40,260 nt of DNA, taken from positions 1 through 40,260 of the forward strand of contig NZ_NIZW01000042.1 of the NCBI RefSeq assembly GCF_002727185.1. Reading direction: 5' to 3'. This document shows, piece by piece, positions 1 to 7,280 of the stretch. Each line of letters opens with the position of its first letter. Position 1 is the stretch's first letter. This stretch comes from Rhodopirellula bahusiensis. GTDB lineage: Bacteria > Planctomycetota > Planctomycetia > Pirellulales > Pirellulaceae. A program made the translations under genes and the position numbers. The notes under the pieces were generated by a model that did no database searches, was not told the origin of the DNA, and saw nothing but the letters and a program-made list of their open reading frames with translations.

Positions 1-127
1 TAACCCCGTTGGGCTGGATCCCCAACTTGCTGGCCACGCTGTCAACCGTTGCCAGTCGCAGCCCGAAACGAGTCGCGATGTCGCTGTTGGTTGTTCGAGC
101 GTGAATCGGCTCGTTCTGGCTTGCCAT
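1..127 (-). CDS. Small helix-turn-helix protein, partial (runs off left edge)
   Basis: The minus strand opens with an ATG at 127 and stays open to the window edge, giving about 42 residues that begin MASQNEPIHARTTNSDIATRF. The stretch DIATRFGLRLATVDSVASKLGI has the spacing of a MerR-like helix-turn-helix and resembles the next gene upstream (130-351), so the two may be a tandem duplicate. The ATG lies two bases past the stop of that upstream gene, which implies translational coupling. The C-terminus is outside the window. A DNA-binding role is inferred from the pattern only. Confidence 0.55.
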   Translation of the reverse strand, partial: MASQNEPIHARTTNSDIATRFGLRLATVDSVASKLGIQPNGV

Positions 128-129
128 GC

Positions 130-351
130 TCACTGGATCCCTTGGCGGTCCATGGTTGGGATGGTGTGCCCACTGCGTTCCTGCAATACGGCGGCGATAC
201 GTTCAACGTCGTTGGGGTGGTAGTACCCAACGCCATTGAGTCGTTGCTGTGGGACGATGTTCAGTTGTTCGATGATGCTCATCAACTTGGTGACGGGCGT
301 TTGAAACTGGCCGGCAATCCGGCCGACCGATGTCAGATCGATGTCTTGCAT
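130..351 (-). CDS. Small MerR-like DNA-binding protein
   Basis: A 73-residue protein. Residues 5-60 look like a MerR-type winged helix-turn-helix: a short helix (VGRIAGQF), a recognition-type helix (TPVTKLMSIIEQLNI), a wing containing NGVGYYHPND, and a final helix VERIAAVLQER. The ...GVGYY.p.DVERI ending is typical of small regulators and excisionase-like proteins on mobile elements. It lies in the minus-strand gene set of the left element and is followed two bases later by a second related gene. It probably regulates element genes or directs recombination; its target cannot be read from sequence. Confidence 0.7.
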   Translation of the reverse strand: MQDIDLTSVGRIAGQFQTPVTKLMSIIEQLNIVPQQRLNGVGYYHPNDVERIAAVLQERSGHTIPTMDRQGIQ

Positions 352-430
352 GTGATGGCCTTATGGTTGGTGTCTTGATGTCACGATCGGATAGTACCGC
401 AACATGAAAAGGCCATTACAGTTTTTGTAA

Positions 431-625
431 TCAGGCATAATCTCTTGATGGTTCGATGACGACCAGGAAACAGTAGCCGCAAGCTTTGCACTTGCTCTGT
501 CTCTGGTAGGCTCCGTCACCAACTGGCTTGGCCCCCTGGGCAGACGTAACTTTCGCCTCACCGCATGATGGGCAAGTTGGCTTTGTGACGAACACATAGC
601 GGGGCTTTGGCTTCTTGGACTTCAT
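431..625 (-). CDS. Small zinc-ribbon protein
   Basis: A 64-residue basic protein with two CxxC knuckles, CPSCG near residue 18 and CKACG near residue 47, about 27 residues apart. This is the layout of a zinc ribbon. The N-terminus is rich in lysine (MKSKKPKPRYVF), which fits nucleic-acid binding. It is encoded on the same strand as the primase-helicase gene, about 200 bases downstream of its stop, on the other side of the iteron cluster. Such small zinc proteins are common cargo on phage-like elements; no specific family is recognised. Confidence 0.6.
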   Translation of the reverse strand: MKSKKPKPRYVFVTKPTCPSCGEAKVTSAQGAKPVGDGAYQRQSKCKACGYCFLVVIEPSRDYA

Positions 626-681
626 GTCTTGGGTCTCCGGCGTTGGGTGGTCTTGGTCAGGGGCTTCTAAGCGTTGCAGAA

Positions 682-823
682 ATGGTCCGTACCATCGGAT
701 TCACGACGGTTCGTCGATGGTACGCACGCCCCTATGTAATAGGGCGTGTGCGTACCATCGATCGCCGTGAATGGTTTGCGTCGATGGTACGCGTACCATT
801 GGCCGTACCATTGCGCGTACCAT
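682..823. repeat. Iteron and hairpin cluster, candidate replication origin
   Basis: The octamer CGTACCAT or its complement ATGGTACG occurs seven times in 142 bases: 688-695, 717-724 (inverted), 751-758, 784-791 (inverted), 792-799, 804-811 and 816-823. The last three direct copies are spaced exactly 12 bp (unit like CGTACCATTGGC). Copies at 717 and 751 form the arms of a long imperfect hairpin from about 715 to 760, with CCCTAT/ATAGGG near its tip. The copies at 784 and 792 make a perfect 16-bp palindrome. The cluster ends four bases before the primase-helicase stop codon region at 827. Iterons beside a replication gene are the usual mark of an origin; function here is inferred. Confidence 0.75.
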
Positions 824-826
824 TGA

Positions 827-2884
827 CTAAGAGGCTTGTTTGCGGATGCGATAGACATCGATCTCCTCCCTTCGGTTGCGAGGGTTCTCGATCGCTTGGC
901 ACTCGATTTCGTCGGCCAGTCGGACCAGTGCCCGGTCAACGCGAGTCTGCCCGAAACCAACCTTGCGACGAATCGCGGACGCTGCCAGCCAGTCGTCAGC
1001 AGCATCCAGAACGCCTCGGACCGCTTTCTCACTCTCTGCGTCCTTTGCTTCCTGCTGAGCCTCTGAGCGTGGCTTCTGGGCTTTGAGCACCGGGTCCGCT
1101 GCAACCTCGCTCCAAAGCGGCCAATCAAACTTGACCGACTTGGGCGATGGTGAAAGGAACGAACGCGTCACACATTCCAACACGGACAACTCGGGATCCT
1201 CGTGCGGACGAACCGTCAGGTGGGTGTCAGCGGCGCGGCTGATCGATCCAGCACCAGCCCCCACATCGGTAATCGCCTTGCCAGACTGATCGCCCTTGGA
1301 TGCGTGGTGGACAACGACAATCGAACAGTCCCACTGTGTCGCGTAGTGGTCCAGCCGGTTGTAGATAGCCATCATCGCGGCGTTATCGTTCTCGCTCGTC
1401 CCCTCCGGCAGTGTCCGGTAAAGAGCGTCAAGAATCACAAGCTGATACTTGCCTGGCTCAATGTTGGCCAGCACTCGGCCGATGTTGTGGATGTCAACGC
1501 CAACCCCGCGAATCGAAAACACGTCGATAGCGTCGGCGTATTCCCGGTAGTCAATCATCATGTCCGTGGCGATGCGATACAGGCGATTCGCAAGCGTTTG
1601 CTTGTGAAGCTCGTTGTCGATGATCGCAACGCGTCCTTCGGCAACCTGGTGCCCGAGCCAAGGGGTTCCCGACGCAATGGACCAAGCCAGACCGCCAGCC
1701 AAAAACGATTTCCCAACCTTGGCCGCGGCGATAAAGTTTGCTGTCTCGCCCTTTCGAAGCAACCCTTCGATGATTGGCTCTCGCAAAGTCGGGTATCCAT
1801 CGATCAACCCGCCAATGCTGATCGGCTCGATAGCCTTGCTGGCTTCCTCGTCAGCTTTCGCAAGTTTGGTCATAACCTTGTTGCCGCCCGACCACGATGT
1901 GCAACTCGACTTCCAGCTAGGTGACCATCCGCCCTTCTTGGCATAGTCCACCAACGTCCCGATTCTTATAGATGGTGAATCCCCGAACGATCTCCATTTG
2001 GCTTCGCAGTCATCTTGCCCTTCAAACTTTGACGATTGCGAGGACCATTGGATCCAATCGTTTAGCAGGACGTCGCCGCCCAACGACTTCGCACCCATAC
2101 CCACCCGAATCCAATCTTCATAGCAATCCGCATAGTCCGCTGGGATGTTGCGGATTGCTTCACGGGCTTTCGCTATGTCGTCGGGCTCCTGCGATGGCTT
2201 GCAATCTGGCGTGAACCCGGCCAGGTTGCCCGGTGCCTTTGTTGGCCGCGGTTCCTCGACATACTTAGCGTGAAACCATTGAAGTTCCCTGGCGGCTCCG
2301 TTGACGTGCTTGGTGGTGTCCCTCCATCGTTGCCCGGTGATGGTGAAGAATCGCCCTTGGTCATAACACTCAACATCCCATTTGGCGTCTGACGGGCTCG
2401 AGCGTCGCCCATTGGGCAGATAGCCCTTGGCCAGTATTTTTACGCCCGTTTGCGTCGGGCTGATCTCGGTATAGCTTCCGATGTGATTAACCACATCGGT
2501 GATGATCTCGCCAGCTTCGTCTTCGGCGGGGTCATAACAACTATCTAGGTCCACCCCGCAATACTCATCGCCCAACACAAAGCCGATGCCAGCAATGTCT
2601 TCATTACTTTCATAGCATTCCAGCGTGTCAGTGAACGTGGCCCACGTCTTAGGGTCTGTTGAACTCGCCGGCGAGCCATCCACTTGAACGGGCTTCTTGG
2701 TCCACTTGGTGCGTTTTTTGTTTTGCTCCCACTTCCAGCACACCCAACGCGTCAGAGCCTTAATTTCGTCTGGGATGCCGTCAGGGTTCACGCCAGACCG
2801 CGGCGGCCGGTTTGGCTGAGTGAGGAACAGCGTTCTAGCCGCGGTTGCTCGTTTTCGCACATCGCTTTCGCTTGCTACGCTCAC
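827..2884 (-). CDS. Primase-polymerase / RepA-like helicase fusion protein
   Basis: A 685-residue replication protein. Residues about 38-190 look like an archaeo-eukaryotic primase (prim-pol) domain: GVDLD at 110-114 as the metal-binding motif, SPTQTG at 142-147, and VECYDQGRFFTITG at 171-184. Residues about 235-320 resemble the PriCT domain (EDWIRVGMGAKSLGG). Residues 365-570 are a RecA-fold ATPase with Walker A AAAKVGKS at 387-393 and Walker B LVILDAL at 482-488, as in RepA/AAA_25 helicases. The last 75 residues look like a winged helix. It starts with GTG that overlaps the TGA of the upstream gene. It probably primes and unwinds element DNA, presumably at the iterons just downstream. Confidence 0.88.
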   Translation of the reverse strand: MSVASESDVRKRATAARTLFLTQPNRPPRSGVNPDGIPDEIKALTRWVCWKWEQNKKRTKWTKKPVQVDGSPASSTDPKTWATFTDTLECYESNEDIAGIGFVLGDEYCGVDLDSCYDPAEDEAGEIITDVVNHIGSYTEISPTQTGVKILAKGYLPNGRRSSPSDAKWDVECYDQGRFFTITGQRWRDTTKHVNGAARELQWFHAKYVEEPRPTKAPGNLAGFTPDCKPSQEPDDIAKAREAIRNIPADYADCYEDWIRVGMGAKSLGGDVLLNDWIQWSSQSSKFEGQDDCEAKWRSFGDSPSIRIGTLVDYAKKGGWSPSWKSSCTSWSGGNKVMTKLAKADEEASKAIEPISIGGLIDGYPTLREPIIEGLLRKGETANFIAAAKVGKSFLAGGLAWSIASGTPWLGHQVAEGRVAIIDNELHKQTLANRLYRIATDMMIDYREYADAIDVFSIRGVGVDIHNIGRVLANIEPGKYQLVILDALYRTLPEGTSENDNAAMMAIYNRLDHYATQWDCSIVVVHHASKGDQSGKAITDVGAGAGSISRAADTHLTVRPHEDPELSVLECVTRSFLSPSPKSVKFDWPLWSEVAADPVLKAQKPRSEAQQEAKDAESEKAVRGVLDAADDWLAASAIRRKVGFGQTRVDRALVRLADEIECQAIENPRNRREEIDVYRIRKQAS

Positions 2885-3189
2885 TGAACCACCTCCCCAG
2901 CCAAAACCAAAACTTTATAGGTCTTGCTCGACTTGTTATAAGTCCAGTCAGCCAAACCTCTGGCCTTCAACCGGTTCATGGCGTTTGTCACGCCATCATG
3001 GGCAATCGCCCAACGCTTCTTGATAGCGGCGTCGATCTCTTTGCGTGTGAACTCATGGTTGTGACGCATGAACTCGAACACGTCTTCAATGACGGTTGGC
3101 CGCGGTCCATGCGATGCGGCATTGTGAGGACGTGGTGCGTTGTCTGGATCGCCACACAATCCGCACATGCATTTGGGGTGCTTGATCAT
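2881..3189 (-). CDS. Small winged-helix protein with Cys-rich N-terminus
   Basis: The frame is open from 3366, but the ATG at 3189 is chosen because it overlaps the TGA of the upstream gene by four bases (ATGA) and gives a compact 102-residue protein. The N-terminus KCMCGLCGD holds three cysteines that could bind metal. Residues 30-95 look like a winged helix (VIEDVFEFMRHN, then FTRKEIDAAIKKRW, then VTNAMNRLKARGLADWTYNK). It sits between another winged-helix gene and the primase-helicase gene, with overlapping ends on both sides, so it probably acts in replication control or as an accessory DNA-binding factor. That role is inferred. Confidence 0.7.
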   Translation of the reverse strand: MIKHPKCMCGLCGDPDNAPRPHNAASHGPRPTVIEDVFEFMRHNHEFTRKEIDAAIKKRWAIAHDGVTNAMNRLKARGLADWTYNKSSKTYKVLVLAGEVVQ

Positions 3190-3542
3190 TTGGACGCACC
3201 TCCATGAAGGTGATCGCGATGCACGAGAACCGCGGCGGATTTCCCGTGGGGGCTGGGTCGCTTGCCAACTTCGAACGCAATCCCGGCGTCCAGTAGCTTC
3301 AGTGCGATCGAGCACACGCTCGCCAATGGAATGCCCATCAAGTCGCCAAGCCGGTGGCGAATGCATCCTTGCGGGCCGGCATCAAATAGAATCGCTTCGG
3401 CTTGATCAAGCCTTTTGGAATGTTTCGGCTTCGCTGCCTCATGTGCCGCGGCCCTGGTTTCCTTTGCGGTTTGTCCGCTACTGAAAAGCGGTAGGTTTTC
3501 TTCGCTAGATTCGGTATGATAATAGTCTGACACGTTGGCCAC
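3186..3542 (-). CDS. Winged-helix-like protein of the replication operon
   Basis: A 118-residue protein. The first 40 residues are polar and probably disordered. Residues about 43-110 (LDQAEAILFDAGPQGCIRHRLGDLMGIPLASV...) look like a winged helix in which MGIPLASVCSIALKLLDAG is the recognition helix. Its stop overlaps the ATG of the next gene (ATGA), and it is the first gene of the tight three-gene set that ends in the primase-helicase. Similar small proteins occur in phage replication modules, but no named family is recognised. Confidence 0.65.
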   Translation of the reverse strand: MANVSDYYHTESSEENLPLFSSGQTAKETRAAAHEAAKPKHSKRLDQAEAILFDAGPQGCIRHRLGDLMGIPLASVCSIALKLLDAGIAFEVGKRPSPHGKSAAVLVHRDHLHGGASK

Positions 3543-3658
3543 CTTGGTCGGCTACTGGTTGCTTTGATGTGCCGGGTCGTTTTGTCCCGTTCCGGCATGA
3601 ATTGAGAATCCGAAAACGCCCTTTGGCCGCACAAGCCATTGGGCGTTATTCGTTTGAA

Positions 3659-3916
3659 TCAGAAGTGCGAAACGATCTCGGTAGCGGATCGTCGCTTCCG
3701 CCTAGGAGCGTCGGGTTTGCTGGCTTTGTGCCGTCGCCTCAAGAGAAACTTGCCAGCCTCATCGTCTGGGATACGCCAACGTGGGCGTTCTCCATTCGGA
3801 TCGGATGCGCAGTTGATCGCGACCAACTCGCCGCGATGAATCCAAGTCAAAACCTTATCTGACCTGATGCCTAAAAGTTCAGCGAACTCCGGCGGAGTGT
3901 AAAAGCGTTTCGGCAT
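3659..3916 (-). CDS. Excisionase / MerR-type helix-turn-helix protein
   Basis: An 85-residue protein with a classical HTH_17 (excisionase) domain at residues 4-55: YTPPEFAELLGIRSDKVLTWIHRGEL followed by the wing RPRWRIPDDEAGKFL. The C-terminal 30 residues are very basic (RRRHKASKPDAPRRKRR). Proteins of this class serve as recombination directionality factors or AlpA-like regulators for a tyrosine integrase, and an integrase lies 1 kb upstream on the same strand. It is therefore the best candidate for the element's excisionase. About 115 bases separate it from the replication operon, leaving room for a promoter there. Confidence 0.8.
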   Translation of the reverse strand: MPKRFYTPPEFAELLGIRSDKVLTWIHRGELVAINCASDPNGERPRWRIPDDEAGKFLLRRRHKASKPDAPRRKRRSATEIVSHF

Positions 3917-4002
3917 GTTTGTCCTCGTGAAGTTGGTGAGTCACGAGAACAAAGCTAGGAACGGCTTTTGAGTGTTAAAACTGGAAGCGGAACGATTTCC
4001 AC

Positions 4003-4881
4003 CTAGTCCGGACTTGGTGTGGAATGTTTTTTTCTGACAACGCGCCGGATCGCGTCTAATTCCTTCTGCCTTTGCTCGGCAGTAATAGGCCGTTCGCCAT
4101 CGAAATTGCGTGTATTTTCATACTTATTGAAAACAGCGTATCTAAGCACACGCTGTTTCATCCTCTTCGGACTGATGGAGGATTTTTTCTGGTTCTCCCA
4201 CAAGATTTCCATCCGGTTTCCACCCTTCTGAATGTTATCCCAAAGGAATTTGTCCTCAGCAAGCTCGACATCGCCCCACGGGTAGCCGACTGGATAGGGC
4301 GACTCGATCGCTGCAGCCACTACCGCACCTTCTCGCTTGGCCATGCCATGCAACAAATCGAAATCTTGGCTCGTGTAACCTACTGCGTCCACGGACTCAA
4401 TTAGGAATTGAAGAACGTGGATAGCTGATTGCTCGTCCGCCTGTTTGATTTGTTCGGCCAACTCATCAAACGCCCTCGGGTCCTTCCAGCTATCTGATGC
4501 CAGCTCGAAACCGCCCTCTGATGACAACAGAGATTGAAACGCAACCCATGCCTGCATCACTGCTGGCATTGCCATTTCAAGACAGCAGGATTTTTCGATG
4601 GGGATAACAGCAGGTCGTTCAAGATCGCTGCGCTGGATTGTCTCGCTAATGAAAAACAATGCTTCCGGCGTCAATGAGTCGCGAAGTCTGTCAGAGAGCA
4701 CAATTGCAAAGGCAAAATTTGAGACTCCCATAGCAGCCGATTCCTTGGCATCGAAGATGTCGCCATCGTTTTCGATCGACCACAATGCAATCTGCGAATC
4801 CCGACGGATAGCACTGATTCCAGAAAACACTGCCGCCGCTCGCTGGGACGTCTCGAAGATCTCTTCCCTGGAAAGACTCAT
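4003..4881 (-). CDS. Uncharacterised protein coupled to the integrase
   Basis: The frame opens at 4908, but the ATG at 4881 overlaps the integrase stop by four bases (ATGA) and gives 292 residues starting MSLSREEIFETSQ. The protein is acidic and largely helical in appearance, with a basic tail of about 30 residues (EQRQKELDAIRRVVRKKH). No catalytic motif, signal peptide or membrane segment is visible. I do not recognise the family. Its coupling to the integrase and its place before the excisionase-like gene suggest cargo, immunity or a recombination accessory, but nothing in the sequence decides this. Confidence 0.75.
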   Translation of the reverse strand: MSLSREEIFETSQRAAAVFSGISAIRRDSQIALWSIENDGDIFDAKESAAMGVSNFAFAIVLSDRLRDSLTPEALFFISETIQRSDLERPAVIPIEKSCCLEMAMPAVMQAWVAFQSLLSSEGGFELASDSWKDPRAFDELAEQIKQADEQSAIHVLQFLIESVDAVGYTSQDFDLLHGMAKREGAVVAAAIESPYPVGYPWGDVELAEDKFLWDNIQKGGNRMEILWENQKKSSISPKRMKQRVLRYAVFNKYENTRNFDGERPITAEQRQKELDAIRRVVRKKHSTPSPD

Positions 4882-6008
4882 GGCTTCACCTCCGCGGCAT
4901 ACAACCACTCACGGACGGTATCAACAGCACGCCTCAAACGCTTGTCGCTGACCTCTTGGCGATACCTTGCCGACATGTCGCTTTCGCTTGCCGAGTGCCC
5001 CATGATCGCCTTCACGGCCACCAGGTCGCCACATTCCTCGGCCTGGGTTTGGAACGTCCTGCGAAGGCAATAGAAACCGCGGCCCGTCTCGGGGAATCCG
5101 GCGGCTTTCAACACCGGCTTGAACGCTCCCGTGATCCGATTTCCGCCGGTTCGCTTTTCGTCGGTGAAGTCTCGCCCGCGATGACCGACAAACATCGTGT
5201 CGGATCCACCTGGGTGATGTTTGATGACCTCCCGCAACGCCTCCACGGTTTCCGGCCACAATGGAACACGTCGCTGAATCCCCGTTTTGGCGCGGGGGTA
5301 TTCCATCCATCCGGCGTCCAGGTCGATGACCTTGGTGGTTAATTCGGCAACGTCGCGATTTCCGAACCCTGCTTGCGTGCCCAAAAGGATCATCGCTCGC
5401 CAGTTGCGGTTGGCGGTCTTTAACAGGCGGTGAATCTCATCGGCGTCGAAGTCCTGCTTGCCTCGCTCCGCACGCTGCTTGCGAAGTCGCTTTGCCGGCG
5501 GCTTCACGAAGCCGGGACCGAACTTCACCGGAACATCAATCAGCCCGGCATCAAGTGCGAACCCGAACAGCGAACGCACTTGGCCGATGTGCTTGCCAAG
5601 TGCGACCGGACCAAAGCGTTTTGCGAGCTGCGATCTCAACCGGGAGAAGTCGCTCGGGTTAAGTCGCGCCACCTCGGTTCCCTTGTCGATCGCTGCGAGT
5701 GTCATCTCGCATGTCTTGAAATACTCGTTCCAGGTGTCCTGCGAGATTTCACCATCATCAAGCTTGGATTGCTTGTGAGCCATCCACTCGTTGCACGCAT
5801 CCTTCACGAGGAACGCACCGCTTCGCTTGGGCTCTCGACCGGCCAGAACTTCAAGCCATTGATCTAGCGATCGGACGCCCTCGGGATCGTCCTCAACTCG
5901 CTCGAAGTAGTACCGTCTACCCTTTCGTACCTTGCACCAAAGCCCGCTGGCCTTGTGAATCGACAACGGGACTTTGCGCTTCGTGCGTGTTTGCGTAGAC
6001 TTAGCCAT
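4878..6008 (-). CDS. Tyrosine site-specific integrase of the left element
   Basis: A 376-residue phage-type integrase. The N-terminal 60 residues are basic, residues about 65-155 form the core-binding (SAM-like) domain, and 180-370 form the catalytic domain. Visible catalytic residues are R218 (FGNRDVAEL), K242 (RAKTG), R316 in YCLRRTF, H338 in IMGHS and the nucleophile Y349 in ARYRQ. The first histidine of the HxxR box is replaced by Y313, a variant I recall from planctomycete integrases. The start lies 166 bases before tRNA-Ser, and the stop overlaps the next gene. It probably integrated and can excise this element; the att core is not identified. Confidence 0.92.
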   Translation of the reverse strand: MAKSTQTRTKRKVPLSIHKASGLWCKVRKGRRYYFERVEDDPEGVRSLDQWLEVLAGREPKRSGAFLVKDACNEWMAHKQSKLDDGEISQDTWNEYFKTCEMTLAAIDKGTEVARLNPSDFSRLRSQLAKRFGPVALGKHIGQVRSLFGFALDAGLIDVPVKFGPGFVKPPAKRLRKQRAERGKQDFDADEIHRLLKTANRNWRAMILLGTQAGFGNRDVAELTTKVIDLDAGWMEYPRAKTGIQRRVPLWPETVEALREVIKHHPGGSDTMFVGHRGRDFTDEKRTGGNRITGAFKPVLKAAGFPETGRGFYCLRRTFQTQAEECGDLVAVKAIMGHSASESDMSARYRQEVSDKRLRRAVDTVREWLYAAEVKP

Positions 6009-6080
6009 CTCATCACCTGGGACTGAACTTCACGGTGGTGGGCGGTTTTGGTCGCCACAAACGGCCAAAACCACCTTCTT

Positions 6081-6169
6081 TACCCTCAAAAGGGTACGCG
6101 AAAGGGTAGAACGTTCTCGCCGAGTCGTCAATTCGGATTGAGAACGCGGTTTTCTCTATAAAGAAAACC
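6081..6169. promoter_or_regulatory. Inverted-repeat-rich interval between integrase and tRNA-Ser
   Basis: Three inverted repeats lie here: TACCCT/AGGGTA at 6081-6086 and 6091-6096; CGTTCTC/GAGAACG at 6112-6118 and 6140-6146; and GGTTTTCT/AGAAAACC at 6148-6155 and 6162-6169 around CTATAA. The last one contains a TATAAA-like box 13 bases before the tRNA and may be part of its promoter. The others could be integrase or excisionase binding sites, or integrase promoter elements. Assignment is by position only. Confidence 0.4.
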
Positions 6170-6174
6170 AGAAC

Positions 6175-6261
6175 GGATGGGTGGCCGAGTGGACGAAGGC
6201 TCTAGTCTTGAAAACTAGCGTAGGGGAGACCTTACCGTGGGTTCGAATCCCACCCCATCCG
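6175..6261 (+). tRNA. tRNA-Ser (anticodon UGA)
   Basis: The full cloverleaf can be drawn. The acceptor stem is GGATGGG (6175-6181) with CCCATCC (6254-6260). The anticodon stem CTAGT/ACTAG holds a loop containing TGA. A long variable arm follows, as expected for serine tRNAs, and the T arm is GTGGG TTCGAAT CCCAC (6237-6253). CCA is not encoded. The integrase-bearing element lies on its 5' side, unlike the common case where an element sits beyond the tRNA 3' end. Confidence 0.95.
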
Positions 6262-6338
6262 CTTCTTTCTTGCCTGCGTTCCCCAGTGATTTCTGGGGAG
6301 TTCTACGGCAGATCGCTTGAGCCATCTTGGGCCGCGAA

Positions 6339-7280
6339 TCAGCCGAGCAGTGGCTGCAACAATTGCCGGCGAGTGACCACGCTGCCGATCTTGCCGCTGG
6401 GTTCGTACAGCACCGCTACATCGCTGTGAGCGTCGTACAAACGCAAGAGCACGCCCAAATGCCGATCGGTCAATGCACCGCGGACGATCGGCAGCGGTGC
6501 CGGCAGTTCCTCTTGGTGAACCAAATCGGCATAGCGATAGAATCCGATGATTCGTCCCTTGCGTCGCACCAAAATCAGGGGGTGATTCTGCCGGCGAGCC
6601 TGGCGACGTGCTAGTTCCAAATCGACCGGCGAATCCACTACCGCCAAACGCTCGGGGCGAACTCCAAACTGCACCGCCGGTCCGTTGCCAACGTCAAAGA
6701 CGTTCTGCGCGAGGTTACGCTGACCCACGGCCAAAATCCCAGCGTCCTGGCCCGCTTGCAGCACTTGGTCCAAATCACCCCGCGCCATCGACAATCGCAA
6801 ACGGAAAGGGGTTTCACCTGTCAACTTCTGAAGTGCGTTGCCCAGCAAGCTGAGCAGCAGCGAAATCGGTGCGAAAACGATCGTCGCGATCATCAACAAC
6901 CACCGCGTGCCTCGCAGCAATCGATAGGGTGCTTGATAGAACAGATGCTTCGGAAGCAACTCCCCAAACACGAACACGACCGGCGTCATCATCACCGTGG
7001 CCGCCAATTCAATCGCTTCGCCGCCACCGATCAACGCGCCGACAAACATCACGATCGCCAAACTGGTCAGATAGTTCGCCAGGTTGTTTCCAACCAAAGT
7101 CGTGGCAACAAAGATCGCCGGATGGTTGATCATCCAAACCAATCCACGACCTGCGAACGAACCGCTCAGTCCATCCAGCACCAAACGCGTTCGCGAAACA
7201 CGATAAAGACCGGTTTCACTGCCGCTGAAGAAAGCGGAAAGCATCAATCCAATCAGAAAGACTCCAACGGCCAACATCAT
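6339..7280 (-). CDS. CNNM (DUF21) membrane protein with CBS-like domain
   Basis: A 313-residue protein of the hemolysin C / CNNM family. Residues 1-150 hold the DUF21 membrane domain with about four hydrophobic segments and the family signatures FFSGSETGLY near residue 18 and FGELLPKHLF near residue 105. The remainder resembles a CBS pair (ending GKIGSVVTRRQLLQPLLG) and lacks the C-terminal CorC_HlyC domain found in the upstream paralogue. Family members transport or regulate divalent cations such as magnesium or cobalt. Its start overlaps the stop of the upstream CNNM gene by four bases, so the two products may form a heteromer. Confidence 0.88.
   Translation of the reverse strand: MMLAVGVFLIGLMLSAFFSGSETGLYRVSRTRLVLDGLSGSFAGRGLVWMINHPAIFVATTLVGNNLANYLTSLAIVMFVGALIGGGEAIELAATVMMTPVVFVFGELLPKHLFYQAPYRLLRGTRWLLMIATIVFAPISLLLSLLGNALQKLTGETPFRLRLSMARGDLDQVLQAGQDAGILAVGQRNLAQNVFDVGNGPAVQFGVRPERLAVVDSPVDLELARRQARRQNHPLILVRRKGRIIGFYRYADLVHQEELPAPLPIVRGALTDRHLGVLLRLYDAHSDVAVLYEPSGKIGSVVTRRQLLQPLLG

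Noticed and set aside
667..1128. A minus-strand protein with repeated QWY residues
   Set aside because: The repeats are the translation of the iteron cluster, and the frame overlaps the primase-helicase gene in another reading.
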